A stretch of DNA of 64,000 bases from Eisenibacter elegans DSM 3317. Lineage in GTDB: Bacteria > Bacteroidota > Bacteroidia > Cytophagales > Microscillaceae. The stretch covers positions 62,001 through 126,000 of the forward strand of contig NZ_AUMD01000019.1 of the NCBI RefSeq assembly GCF_000430505.1, read 5' to 3'. Shown one piece after another: positions 1 through 9,200 of the stretch; position 1 is the first letter of the stretch; each line of letters starts with the position of its first letter. The translations under genes were made by a program, and so were the position numbers. The notes beneath the pieces were generated by a model, which made no database searches, was not told the origin of the DNA, and saw nothing but the letters and a program-made list of their open reading frames with translations.

Positions 1-1578
1 TACTGTCTCGCTCACATCCTGCACTGCCCCAATGACCATATGCTTGCCCTGTAGACTCTGAAAGGTTCGGACAAAGGCTTTGAAATAGCGCCATTCTTCT
101 TGTTGTGGCAGCTTGAAGCGGTATTGGCAGGTGATAGGCTCTTCGAGATGCTCCTGAAGCGCTCTTTCAAACAAACGCTCGGGTACTTCACGGTCTTCGG
201 GGTGGATATAATCCGAGAGCGCGTTGATCATCAAGTCTGGTGTCTCGTCTGAGGCAAACCCATAAAGTAAGGGCAGGTTGTTGGAGTATTGAAAATAGTT
301 GGTCTGAGGGTCAATACGGAAGCTAGCGATGCTGGCCATACGTTCGGCTTCGGCCAGCAGTTCGGTCTGTTGTGCCAATATCCACGATTGTTCTTCGAGC
401 GCCTCTTGTGTCGCGTGTAGCTCTTCTAAGTTTTGACGTAGCTCCTCTTCCGATGCGGCCAACTCTTCGTTTTTGGCTTTAAGACTTTCTTCATAGACCA
501 CGTCTTGGGTAATGTCTGTATGAGAGCCAATAAATCGATAAGCCTGTCCGTTTTTGTCGCGCAGCGCCTTCCCCCTAGAGAGTATCCACGCATAGTTGCC
601 ATTTTTGCGACGCAGGCGCATTTCTACCCGATACTCCGTGCGGTGGCCGTCGAGATAGTCTGTTACTTCTTGCCGAAACATATCAATATCCTCAGGGTGT
701 ACCAATGCCTGTATTCCCTCGAAGCTATTGTCTACCTCTTCATCACTGTATCCCAGCATAGTTTTGATAGTTGGCGAAAAATACACGGTGTCTGTCCGTA
801 GGTTCCAGTCCCATATCCCATCATTGACTCCTTGGATTGCCAAGTCAAAGCGCTCTTGTGCCTCTATGAGATGTTCTTGGGTTGTTTGGAGTTCTTCAAA
901 ATTTTGGCGCAGCTCTTCTTCCGACGCTGCGAGTTTTTGGGCTTTTATCTGCGCATCTAGCTGTGCTTCCAACAAGCCTAGGGCATTCTTGCGGTTGGCA
1001 TCTGCATGCATAGCGCACAGCCAAGCACTCAAAATAGCCAAGCCAAACTGTAGGAAAATACCTATCAGCCCTGCCTCCTGAGTATAACTGATATAGTACT
1101 TGGCTAAGTGAGGCATAAATAATAAAGCCGTGGCAGCCATAATACCCAACTGATGTACGACAAATACCACGATATAAGGCACTATCACCCGACCATCTTG
1201 GTAGCGCATTATCAGGATGAGGTTGATGAAAAACACAAACTGTGCCTCTGACATTCCGTGTAGCTGGCCGATAATCTGTAAGGTAAATAATGCATATACC
1301 CCCCCTATCAACAAGCGAGAAGCCAAACGCTGTCTTACCAACAAGCGCGCAACCAAATACAATACCAAGGATACCCCGGTATAGCCAAAAACTAAGTACC
1401 AACTATTGGTAGTGTGAGCCGCCAAAATACCCAAAAGGGTGTATAAACCAAAGACCCAGTCTGTAACACGGTCGGCCTGTTGTTGGTGTTTTTGTAAATA
1501 TAGTTCGCTTTCTTGCTTCAGATAAAGCGAAAAGCGTCGAGAACGCTTTTTGGGCATTGATGAGGTGGTTGCTTCCAT
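1..1578 (-). CDS. Membrane-anchored multi-PAS signalling protein, 3' part outside window
   Basis: Reading the minus strand from ATG at 1578 gives an open frame of about 526 codons that runs off the left edge. The first ~30 residues are basic and polar. Hydrophobic segments spanning roughly residues 30-190 look like a 5-6 helix membrane sensor. Coiled-coil repeats (LAASEEELRQN, seen twice) then alternate with two PAS/PAC domains; the first carries NDGIWDWNL and later RFIGSHTDIT, and the second carries the PAC-like end VIGAVQDVSET. The output domain (histidine kinase or SpoIIE phosphatase) lies beyond the window. Role is inferred to be membrane or cytoplasmic stimulus sensing; the ligand is unknown. 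An alternative start (MPKKRSRR) exists at 1557. Confidence 0.8.
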   Translation of the reverse strand, partial: MEATTSSMPKKRSRRFSLYLKQESELYLQKHQQQADRVTDWVFGLYTLLGILAAHTTNSWYLVFGYTGVSLVLYLVARLLVRQRLASRLLIGGVYALFTLQIIGQLHGMSEAQFVFFINLILIMRYQDGRVIVPYIVVFVVHQLGIMAATALLFMPHLAKYYISYTQEAGLIGIFLQFGLAILSAWLCAMHADANRKNALGLLEAQLDAQIKAQKLAASEEELRQNFEELQTTQEHLIEAQERFDLAIQGVNDGIWDWNLRTDTVYFSPTIKTMLGYSDEEVDNSFEGIQALVHPEDIDMFRQEVTDYLDGHRTEYRVEMRLRRKNGNYAWILSRGKALRDKNGQAYRFIGSHTDITQDVVYEESLKAKNEELAASEEELRQNLEELHATQEALEEQSWILAQQTELLAEAERMASIASFRIDPQTNYFQYSNNLPLLYGFASDETPDLMINALSDYIHPEDREVPERLFERALQEHLEEPITCQYRFKLPQQEEWRYFKAFVRTFQSLQGKHMVIGAVQDVSETV

Positions 1579-2410
1579 ACAATCAAAAAATTAACGAACC
1601 TAAGGGGACAGAGAGCGCAAAAAACGATAATACATACAAAAGCTTAATACCTACTTACTGATGTTCGATGAATATTGGTTTGGGAAATTGGTATACTACT
1701 CCTTTGAGCATCGAGTAAGTTATTAAATAAAGGATATATTATTAATATAAAAATTTTATCTAAAAAAATTCTAATAATGAAAATCATTGATTTTGGATTG
1801 TAACCACAGTAAAAATATGGTAAACTTGGTCGGTACGGCTTTTTCTTTTTTGGGAAAATACACTGATACTGTTTCAAGTAACATTATGATATAGTTTAAC
1901 CAAATCAAGACGCTGATGGTTTCTATTTTACGCCAAACAGCTTGCAGACATCGATAAACAACGTGAATACTTCGGTTTTTATCAACAACCATTAACCAAC
2001 ATTTCAAGCAAGCACACCGTCGGACATTTTCAGAAACACAAGTCGAAACACTAGTTTTAGCTCAACAAAAAGCCCTGTTTTGGCTACATAAGAGGGTTTT
2101 TTACTACGCTATGCTCGCTATTTTAGTTGTGAGTATGTGGCGGTGCCCAGTTTCGGGGGTATTACAGGCCTTGATGTGTTGTAAATATCGTAATAAAAAC
2201 TAGTTCAACCCTCGGATTGTTTTGGTAGTTGATCATTCCTGTTGGTCGAAGTTTTGTATGCCTGTGTTCGTATAGCTGTTTGGACACTGGCTGTCTTGGA
2301 AAAATAGGGTGCAGACTACCCGTGGAGACACAGGTAATGGCCGCGAAAAATACTCCGACCACGCCTGTGCCCACAAAAGTAGGTATCAGTATTGCGTTCT
2401 AAAAATAACG
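1579..2410. other. AT-rich intergenic stretch with possible decayed coding remnant
   Basis: No convincing complete gene. The only short frames begin without plausible context and are AT-biased. On the plus strand around 1925-2050 a short run (ADIDKQREYFGFYQQPL) has protein-like composition but stops on both sides, so it may be the relic of a deleted gene. No promoter or structured RNA could be supported. Confidence 0.3.
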
Positions 2411-3379
2411 CTATTGATTCCAATGCCTCATCGGCATACCGGCTACAGGCGAGCGGAAGCTCATCAGGGTATCCATAGCGAGGGAGCCGATGTAGACTGT
2501 TTTGAGGTCTTCGCCTCCAAAATTGATTGAGGTGATGAGCCGTAATCGCTGCCCCATACAGCCAAACATATGTTCGGGGGTGAGTTGTCCTTTGGGCAGT
2601 GCCTCAGCGACAGCGGCTAGGGCTTCGTGGTTGGCATCTTCAAATATGGTATAAGCTTGGCGGGTTTGGGCATCGATGACCATCAGGCCATTGCGCAAGA
2701 CTGTAGTAACCCATACATTGCCCTCCGCATCGAAGGCAAAGCCATCCACAAAGTGTGTATCACCTAAGGACTCCGGCCCAAAGGTCTCTTTAGCGCCGAG
2801 GCTGCCATCGGCATTTACCGGAAAGCGAGATATTTTGGCAGCCATTGTTTCGGCCACGTAGAGGTATTTTTCGTCTCGGTCAAGCCGTATTTCGTTGGTA
2901 AACGTGATGCCATCGGCTACGATACGCGCTCCGTTACTATCAACAAGGATGACATGCCCGTCGGGAGCAGGAGCGGCGGCGGCAGCAAACCAAGGGTGTC
3001 TGCGGGCTGAAATGGCCACCCACAGGCGGTCTTGGCTATCGCAAAAGACATAATTGACAGGCCCCAAGGGTTCGCCGTTGAGGTCTTGCAACACTGTTTC
3101 GGTGCGCCCATCGCGGTAGATTTTGAGCACTTTGTTTTCGGCCCAATCAGCCACATACAGGTTGCCCGCGCCATCCATCGTCATCCCATTGGTTTCGCCC
3201 GAAGTGCCGAGCTGCTCCTGCCGCCCATCGGGGTAAATACGGGTGATGGCGTGGCGGTTGTCCGACACCCATAACGTGCCATCTTTTTCGGCCACCACAC
3301 ACTCGGGGCGGCTCAGGTCTGTGCCTACGGGCTGTAGGTCTTTGAGTGGATCTAACTTAAAATCTTTGAGCTGTGTCAT
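2411..3379 (-). CDS. SMP-30/gluconolactonase-like beta-propeller protein
   Basis: 322 residues with repeated propeller blades such as GTLWVSDNRHAITRIYPDG, GNLYVADWAENKVLKI, RLWVAISAR and GNVWVTTVLRNGLMVI. These are typical of the SMP-30/gluconolaconase/LRE-like and NHL-type six-bladed propellers. EIRLDRDEKYLYVAET in the centre matches the metal-site region of the SMP-30 family. No signal peptide is seen, so it is probably cytoplasmic. Known members hydrolyse sugar lactones or related esters; the substrate here cannot be read from sequence. It stands alone, divergent from the DUF4440-type gene at 3538, and its 5' end is clean with ATG at 3379. Confidence 0.8.
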   Translation of the reverse strand: MTQLKDFKLDPLKDLQPVGTDLSRPECVVAEKDGTLWVSDNRHAITRIYPDGRQEQLGTSGETNGMTMDGAGNLYVADWAENKVLKIYRDGRTETVLQDLNGEPLGPVNYVFCDSQDRLWVAISARRHPWFAAAAAPAPDGHVILVDSNGARIVADGITFTNEIRLDRDEKYLYVAETMAAKISRFPVNADGSLGAKETFGPESLGDTHFVDGFAFDAEGNVWVTTVLRNGLMVIDAQTRQAYTIFEDANHEALAAVAEALPKGQLTPEHMFGCMGQRLRLITSINFGGEDLKTVYIGSLAMDTLMSFRSPVAGMPMRHWNQ

Positions 3380-3537
3380 AGTAGTAGGTCAGTGCTTTTT
3401 GGGGAGTGATAAATAGTACGATTGTACGTAAAAATTGCATATTTTTGACAATTAAACAAGTCGATGCCCAAAATGTATTGCGAAAAGCTAGCTTCGTTCC
3501 TTATAAGCACTTGATATTTCCCCTAAAACAACTTTGT

Positions 3538-4017
3538 ATGAGTACAAAACCCCTGCCCCTACTATCGTTCCTGCTGTTGTTTGGCGCGTTGTCGCTGAGC
3601 GCTCAAAGTACTGCTGATATCAACACCCTACTCGACCAATGGCACGAAGCCGCCGCCAAGGCCGACGAAGATTTCTATTTTGGCGCTATGGCTGATGATG
3701 CTTTCTTCATTGGCACAGACGCTACCGAGGTCTGGGACAAGGCCACCTTCGTACAACTATACCTGCCCTTGTTCCAAGAGCGCCAAAGTGCTTGGGACTT
3801 CAAGCCTTTAAGGCGCAATGTTGTCCTCTCCGATGATGAGACCTATGCTTGGTTTAACGAAACCCTTGATACTTGGATGGGACTCTGCCGAGGCTCCGGC
3901 GTATTGCAAAAGCAAGAAGGGCGCTGGCGTATCAAGCAGTATGTACTCTCGGTAGCTGTGGACAACGACGCAATCCGACAGGTAATTGAGATACACCAAA
4001 AACTAGAAAAGCAATAG
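3538..4017 (+). CDS. Secreted SnoaL/DUF4440-like protein
   Basis: The frame is open from 3406 but the natural start is ATG at 3538 (MSTKPLPLL), because a clear signal peptide follows (LLSFLLLFGALSLSAQS). The mature part (~140 residues) has the NTF2-like/SnoaL pattern: LLDQWHEAAAKADEDFYFGAMADDAFFIGTD, then VWDKATFVQ, and the terminal GRWRIKQYVLSVAV strand. Such nuclear-transport-factor-2-like domains act as small binding proteins or enzymes; function here is unknown. Secretion is predicted across the inner membrane. It is followed by a family A repeat that may serve as its transcription end. Confidence 0.75.
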   Translation: MSTKPLPLLSFLLLFGALSLSAQSTADINTLLDQWHEAAAKADEDFYFGAMADDAFFIGTDATEVWDKATFVQLYLPLFQERQSAWDFKPLRRNVVLSDDETYAWFNETLDTWMGLCRGSGVLQKQEGRWRIKQYVLSVAVDNDAIRQVIEIHQKLEKQ

Positions 4018-4067
4018 CCCTGCCCACGACAAAGGCCACCCGCAATGTTGTAGCCTGTGCTCAGGCG

Positions 4068-4192
4068 GGCATCTTCACATTCAAATCCCACAGTTAAAAA
4101 TGTGGGCTGAGGCTCATTTTATCCCCAAAATAAGGCCTCCGCTTATCTCGGAGCCGGAGCTCCGAGCTACTTTTCCAAAAATGTCCGGCGGC
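4068..4192. repeat. Family A palindromic interspersed repeat, copy 1 (degenerate left end)
   Basis: It contains the family core: CCCACAG...TGTGGG stem, CTCATTTTATC, AAGGCCTC, then TCGGAGC...GAGCTAC and an ATGTCCGGCGGC right end. The left terminal inverted repeat is eroded. It lies between the convergent 3' ends of the DUF4440-like gene and selO. Confidence 0.75.
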
Positions 4193-4241
4193 GTATCTTC
4201 AGGCTTTTTGAGCGTGCGAAAATACGGTTTTGCGCCGTTGG

Positions 4242-5720
4242 TTAGGTTCCACAAAAAGTACGGTAATCTTGATCTCCTTGAGGCGGTGGTGTTTGGTATA
4301 TTTCCATTCCCTTCTGCTCCTCGTAGGGTTTGCTTACGAGCTGCACAAGCGTTTGAAAAGGCTTTAAATCCTGCTCTTCGGTAGCACTTAAGAGTGCCTG
4401 CTCTACCAAATGATTTCTTGGAATATAAGCGGGGTTGTATGCCTGCATCAGGTTTTGGGCTGTTTTTTTCTGCTCCTCTCCTCCAATCTGCTGTACCCAT
4501 CGGGTTTGCCAAGCTTGGAAATCAGGTGTCTGACAAGCTTCTTCTGTTTGTTTGTCAGGCGACTGTCCTGTTTGCAAGTAAAGGAAGGTGTTTGTATAGT
4601 CCATTTGCTGGGTTTGCATCAGGGCCAACAAATCAACCATCAGGGTGCGGTCTTCGGGAGTGGGAGCGGCGAAGCCTAGTTTCTTCCCCATCATCGCCAG
4701 CCACTGCTGGTCATAGCGACTAGGGAAGCGCTCAATTAAGGTTTGGGCTAGTTTGATGGCCTCCTCCGCATTGGGGTGTATTAGAGGCAGTAAGGCTTCG
4801 GCTAGGCGTGCGATATTCCATTGTGCTATTGGGGGCTGATTGCCAAAAGCATACCGTCCCTGAGTATCGATAGAACTGAAGACAGTGCCGGGGTGGTAGG
4901 TATTCATAAAAGCACAGGGGCCGTAGTCGATGGTCTCGCCCGAGATTGTCATATTATCAGTATTCATCACTCCGTGAATAAAGCCTACACGCATCCAGTC
5001 TGTGATAAGGGCAAGCTGCCGCTCCATCACGGCTTCCAGAAACCCCAAGGCGGGGTTTTCGTGTGTAGCCATGGAGGGGTAATGCCGTTCGATGGCATAT
5101 TGCAGTAGTTTTTCTAGGACGGTGATTGGGGTGAATCTTCGGGCATACTCAAAAGTACCCACCCGCAAATGGCTGGCAGCGACCCTAGTGAGCACAGCTC
5201 CGTGTTGGATACGTTCTCGCCTTACGCCGTCCCCTGTCAGTACTACGGCCAAGCTCCGGCTTGTGGGGATACCAAGGCCATACATCGCCTCGCTGATGAG
5301 GTATTCGCGCAACATCGCACTCAGTGTGGCGCGCCCGTCGCCTTGCCGTGAGTAGGGCGTGCGTCCGGAGCCTTTGAGTTGAATGTCTAGCATTTGGCCG
5401 CTGGGGCTGATATGTTCTCCCAACAAAATGGCGCGCCCGTCACCCAACATCGTAAAATGCCCAAACTGATGCCCTGCATAGGCTTGTGCCAATGGATTGG
5501 CTCCCGGGGGCACTTGCTTCCCGCCCAGCCATTGTGCCGTAGTATCCGAATCATTGAGCAATGCGCCTAGGCCCAGTTGCTGTGCCAATACCCCATTAAA
5601 GAGCAACAACATAGGCGATGGTACTGGCTCAGGTGGCAGGAGACTGTACAAAGGCTCGGGTAGTTGGGTGTAATTGTGTGCCCAGCGCCAAGGCTGGGTG
5701 TCGGTATTGTTGGAAAGCAT
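4242..5720 (-). CDS. selO: Protein adenylyltransferase SelO (YdiU/UPF0061 family)
   Basis: About 492 residues from ATG at 5720 (MLSNNTDTQPW); the upstream 17 codons are open but not family-like. Family signatures include AYAGHQFGHF, LGDGRAILLGE, LDIQLKGSGRTPYSR and GDGRATL, and the characteristic C-terminus ending RTFCGT, where many eukaryotic homologues carry selenocysteine. SelO is a pseudokinase-fold enzyme that transfers AMP from ATP to protein hydroxyl groups, linked to redox homeostasis. The full length and the intact GDGRAT loop suggest an active enzyme. It appears monocistronic, with family A repeats on both sides. Confidence 0.92.
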   Translation of the reverse strand: MLSNNTDTQPWRWAHNYTQLPEPLYSLLPPEPVPSPMLLLFNGVLAQQLGLGALLNDSDTTAQWLGGKQVPPGANPLAQAYAGHQFGHFTMLGDGRAILLGEHISPSGQMLDIQLKGSGRTPYSRQGDGRATLSAMLREYLISEAMYGLGIPTSRSLAVVLTGDGVRRERIQHGAVLTRVAASHLRVGTFEYARRFTPITVLEKLLQYAIERHYPSMATHENPALGFLEAVMERQLALITDWMRVGFIHGVMNTDNMTISGETIDYGPCAFMNTYHPGTVFSSIDTQGRYAFGNQPPIAQWNIARLAEALLPLIHPNAEEAIKLAQTLIERFPSRYDQQWLAMMGKKLGFAAPTPEDRTLMVDLLALMQTQQMDYTNTFLYLQTGQSPDKQTEEACQTPDFQAWQTRWVQQIGGEEQKKTAQNLMQAYNPAYIPRNHLVEQALLSATEEQDLKPFQTLVQLVSKPYEEQKGMEIYQTPPPQGDQDYRTFCGT

Positions 5721-5790
5721 ATCTGTAGACTTTTTAATCAAAACCCAAGACCCGACAAATAGTTCCAACACAGCCCTAGACCTTGTTCAC

Positions 5791-5908
5791 GCCACTAGAC
5801 ATTTTTCAAATCCCACGGTTATAAAACTGTGGGTTAAGTCTCATTTTAGCGTCAAAATGAGGCCTCAGTTTGTCTCGGAGCTGTGGAAAGCCGAGCTACT
5901 TTTCCCAA
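5791..5908. repeat. Family A palindromic repeat, copy 2
   Basis: Nearly full length. The left end is GCCACTAGACATTTTTCAAA, followed by CCCACGG/CTGTGGG stem, GTCTCATTTTAG, GAGGCCTCAG, TCGGAGC and GAGCTACTTTTCCC. The right terminus merges into a short family C-like tail (CCCAAACCAATTTCGATTGG). It sits between the selO 5' end and the typA 3' end. Confidence 0.8.
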
Positions 5909-5931
5909 ACCAATTTCGATTGGTTATATGC

Positions 5932-5964
5932 AAAAAAAGCCACCCCAAAAGATTTGGGATGGCT
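5932..5964 (-). terminator. Rho-independent terminator of typA
   Basis: On the minus strand the sequence folds as AGCCATCCCA-loop-TGGGGTGGCT followed by seven T residues, 25 bases after the typA stop codon. Stem plus U-tract is typical of intrinsic termination. Confidence 0.8.
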
Positions 5965-5989
5965 TCTCTGCAAAATAGGTGTATTTCTA

Positions 5990-7801
5990 TTAGAGGGCTT
6001 TTTCGGCCATCGACATACGCTTACGCTCGTTTTCGTCGAGGTAGATTTTGCGCATACGTACCGAAACAGGTGTTACCTCTAGGTATTCGTCTTTTTGGAT
6101 ATATTCCATCGCTTCTTCGAGAGAGAACTGACGCTTGGGCGCAATGCGGACGTTGTCGTCAGAACCAGATGCGCGCATATTGGTCAGTTTTTTACCTTTT
6201 TGTACATTGACAACAAGGTCGTTCTGACGGCTATGCTCGCCAATTACTTGGCCGGTATATACATCTTCTCCCGGATCGATGAAGAACACCCCACGGTCTT
6301 GGAGCTTGTCAAGGGTATAGGCCGTAGAGGGGCCGGCCTCCATTGAGATGAGCGAGCCGTTGATACGTCCGGCGATTTCGCCTTTGTAGGGGCCATACTC
6401 GCGGAATCGGTGGTTGATAACGGCCTCTCCGGCAGTAGCAGTCAACATCAAGTTACGCAAACCGATAAGGCCACGTGAAGGGATGTTGAACTCTAGGTGT
6501 TGCCAATCGCCCTTAGGCTCCATCACGAGGAGCTCGCCTTTGCGCTGGGTAACGAGTTCGATTACTTTGCCGGCGGTGTCTTCAGGGGTATCTACTACTA
6601 GGGTTTCGTAAGGCTCGTGGCGTTGGCCATCAATTTCTTTGAAAAGTACCTGAGGCTGCCCTACTTGTAGCTCGTAGCCTTCGCGGCGCATTGTTTCAAT
6701 CAATACAGACAAGTGTAGGATACCACGCCCATAAACGATAAAGCGGTCTTCGCTTTCGGTAAACTCTACCTTGAGGGCAAGGTTTTTCTCTGTTTCCTTC
6801 AACAAGCGGTCGCGGAGGTGGCGAGAGGTTACAAATTTACCTTCTTTGCCAAAGAACGGCGAGTTGTTGATGGTGAAGAGCATACTCATTGTAGGCTCGT
6901 CGATAGAAATACGGGGCAAGGGCTCGGGAGCGTTGATGTCGGCGATGGTGTCTCCGATATCAAAGCCTTCGATGCCTACTACGGCGCAGATTTCGCCGGC
7001 TTTTACAGCAGGTACGCGGGTTTTGCCCAAGCCTTCAAACACGTGTAGCTCTTTTACGCGTAGCTTTTTGAAGCTACCATCGTCTTTACAAAGCGCAATG
7101 TCTTTATTTTCTTCAATCGTACCTCGGTATACACGTCCGATAGCAATACGACCAACAAACGAAGAGTAATCAAGAGAGGTGATTTGCATCTGCATCGTTC
7201 CCTCTGGGCTGGGGGCGGCAGGGATGGTTTCGATGATGGCATCCAAGAGTGGCTCAATCGTTTCGGTGGGTTCTTGCCAGTCGTTGCTCATCCAGCCGTT
7301 TTTGGCAGAGCCATAGATGGTTTTGAAATCCAGCTGTTCTTCGGTAGCGTCAAGGGCAAACATTAAGTCAAAAACAGCTTCCTGTACTTCGTCAGGGCGG
7401 CAGTTGGGCTTGTCTACTTTGTTGACTACCACGATAGGCGTAAGGCCAAGCGATAAGGCCTTGCTCAATACAAATCGGGTTTGGGGCATCGGCCCTTCAA
7501 AGGCATCTACAAGCAGGAGCACCCCATCGGCCATTTTGAGCACGCGCTCTACCTCGCCGCCAAAGTCGGCGTGACCCGGAGTATCGATGATGTTGATTTT
7601 AACGCCTTTGTAACGCACGGATACGTTTTTGGATACGATGGTAATGCCGCGTTCACGTTCGAGGTCGTTATTGTCGAGGATAAGGTCGTCGAAGGTCTGA
7701 TTCTCTCGGAAGAGTTTGGAGGCGTGGATAATTTTGTCAACCAAGGTCGTTTTGCCGTGGTCAACGTGGGCAATGATGGCGATGTTTCTGATGCTTTCCA
7801 T
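5990..7801 (-). CDS. typA: Translational GTPase TypA/BipA
   Basis: 603 residues, the expected length for BipA. G1 AHVDHGKTTL is at about residue 11, then RERGITIVSKN (switch I), DTPGHADFGGEVERV (G3) and NKVDKP (G4). EF-G-like domains and the BipA-specific C-terminal domain follow (GLRNLMLTAT, RMSMAEKAL end). BipA is a ribosome-binding GTPase involved in 50S assembly and stress or cold adaptation. It is cytoplasmic and monocistronic, with its own terminator downstream. Confidence 0.97.
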   Translation of the reverse strand: MESIRNIAIIAHVDHGKTTLVDKIIHASKLFRENQTFDDLILDNNDLERERGITIVSKNVSVRYKGVKINIIDTPGHADFGGEVERVLKMADGVLLLVDAFEGPMPQTRFVLSKALSLGLTPIVVVNKVDKPNCRPDEVQEAVFDLMFALDATEEQLDFKTIYGSAKNGWMSNDWQEPTETIEPLLDAIIETIPAAPSPEGTMQMQITSLDYSSFVGRIAIGRVYRGTIEENKDIALCKDDGSFKKLRVKELHVFEGLGKTRVPAVKAGEICAVVGIEGFDIGDTIADINAPEPLPRISIDEPTMSMLFTINNSPFFGKEGKFVTSRHLRDRLLKETEKNLALKVEFTESEDRFIVYGRGILHLSVLIETMRREGYELQVGQPQVLFKEIDGQRHEPYETLVVDTPEDTAGKVIELVTQRKGELLVMEPKGDWQHLEFNIPSRGLIGLRNLMLTATAGEAVINHRFREYGPYKGEIAGRINGSLISMEAGPSTAYTLDKLQDRGVFFIDPGEDVYTGQVIGEHSRQNDLVVNVQKGKKLTNMRASGSDDNVRIAPKRQFSLEEAMEYIQKDEYLEVTPVSVRMRKIYLDENERKRMSMAEKAL

Positions 7802-7823
7802 TACGTGTAAATCAATTAAGGCG

Positions 7824-7831
7824 CAAAATTA
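7824..7831 (-). promoter_or_regulatory. Candidate -7 element for typA
   Basis: The minus strand reads TAATTTTG, a match to the Bacteroidota TAnnTTTG element, 22 bases before the typA start codon. A well-spaced -33 TTTG is not obvious (a TTTG lies only about 14 bases upstream), so support is partial. Confidence 0.35.
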
Positions 7832-8148
7832 CGCAAAATAATCCACAAAGCCTTTACTTACAGCATTAAAAAGATGTTAACAATGGCTGCTTGTTGGGTG
7901 GGCTGTATTGGATTGTTTTTAAATAAGATGCTCAAAATCAGATTTTTACAAAACTTACGAGATTGCTCTGCTTGTGTTGGAGCACTCATAGTACTGGGTG
8001 TTGGGGGCATCATCAGGCTGACAAAAATAGCAGCATAGCCCTCGAACTGTTGTATGTTTGGGGTATACAAAGACGATAGCATATGCTGCAATTCTGTTTA
8101 TTTCAACTTTAAAAAACACAAAACATCATACACATTCAGAGCAAATTA
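7832..8148. other. Intergenic region without a supported gene
   Basis: A 77-codon minus-strand frame exists here, but its composition and lack of any recognisable pattern make it unconvincing. Nothing else is seen apart from the typA promoter candidate. Confidence 0.4.
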
Positions 8149-9033
8149 CTAATCCAAAAGCAGTACCAACCAAGCCTCTGCGACTTTGCCTTGGGCTAGC
8201 AAGCGTTGGGCGTACTGGTGTCGGGCCTCAAGGGTTTGTGTCAGCAGTTGTTGTGCTTCGGGGCTGTTCTGGAAGGCGGCCACAGCTTCGGCTTGGGGCA
8301 AACTTTCTACATTGGCCAGACGCGCCAAGTTGTTACCTGTCAACACATCGCTTTGCCGGATATGTTGGGGCAGCTGATCTACTCCTATACCCTTGGTAAC
8401 CAATGGCTTGGGTATTTCAAACAAAGCCTCCCCATTGGCACGGCAATACCAGTTGCCGCCCATTCTAGCCACCAAATCAATTTTAAACGGGTCGATATGT
8501 CCTTCGGCATCGAGGACGGCTTCGTGTATGTGTGCACGCAATACCTCACAGATGATAAGCGCTCCGGCGCCTCCTTCCTGCCCTGTTTCGATTATTTGTG
8601 TAACCTTGCACTCAAACGCTGCCGGGGCTTCGGCCACACGCGGGGGGCGTACCAAGTCAGAAGCCACTGGGGTCAGTCCAGACTTGACGAACTCGTTTAC
8701 GCCCTTGGCATACTCGGTACTAGCCAATGACATTTGCTCTACAATCGGGTAATTGACAATATTGATGACTGCTTCGGGCACTTCGCGAACGTTCTCAAAG
8801 CTGTGCTTGGTGGTGTTGTCGCGTACTCGGCGCGCAGGCGCAAATATCATAATAGGCGGATTTGAGCCAAACACATTGAAAAAACTAAACGGGCTGAGGT
8901 TGACGTTGCCCGCCGCGTCGATAGTGCTGGCAAAAGCAATAGGGCGTGGCGCTACCGCGCTGAGCATATATGCGTGAAGCTTGGCAGTACTGATAGTACC
9001 CGGATCTAAGGTAAGGGTTGGAATATGAGACAT
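8149..9033 (-). CDS. Flavin reductase-like domain protein
   Basis: About 294 residues from ATG at 9033 (MSHIPTLTLDPG); the longer frame adds an unlikely hydrophobic leader. The split-barrel flavin reductase signature is clear: AVAPRPIAFASTID, NLSPFSFFNVFGSNPP, then VINIVNYPIVEQM and AFECKVTQIIE. Family members bind FMN and reduce flavins or act as flavin-dependent oxidoreductases. The C-terminal ~90 residues are Q/A-rich helices that extend past the core domain. Probably cytoplasmic; monocistronic. Confidence 0.85.
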   Translation of the reverse strand: MSHIPTLTLDPGTISTAKLHAYMLSAVAPRPIAFASTIDAAGNVNLSPFSFFNVFGSNPPIMIFAPARRVRDNTTKHSFENVREVPEAVINIVNYPIVEQMSLASTEYAKGVNEFVKSGLTPVASDLVRPPRVAEAPAAFECKVTQIIETGQEGGAGALIICEVLRAHIHEAVLDAEGHIDPFKIDLVARMGGNWYCRANGEALFEIPKPLVTKGIGVDQLPQHIRQSDVLTGNNLARLANVESLPQAEAVAAFQNSPEAQQLLTQTLEARHQYAQRLLAQGKVAEAWLVLLLD

Positions 9034-9200
9034 CAGCTTGGGGAAATAAAATAACGATAAACCGTACTTGATAAACAAACACAAAGGTATGGCCTATGCT
9101 TCTGGGATGCTAATTGGGTGTTTTTTTTGGCACCAAAATAAGCTCTTGTATGCCCTCGGAGTTGACTCTCCAAGTGGCTTTTTTTTGAAATAGTCTAGCA

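Noticed and set aside
896-1402. 168-codon minus-strand frame
   Set aside because: It is an out-of-frame shadow of the PAS sensor gene, whose real frame has PAS motifs across the same bases.
7858-8091. 77-codon frame upstream of typA
   Set aside because: No recognisable protein pattern, poor context, next to the typA promoter.
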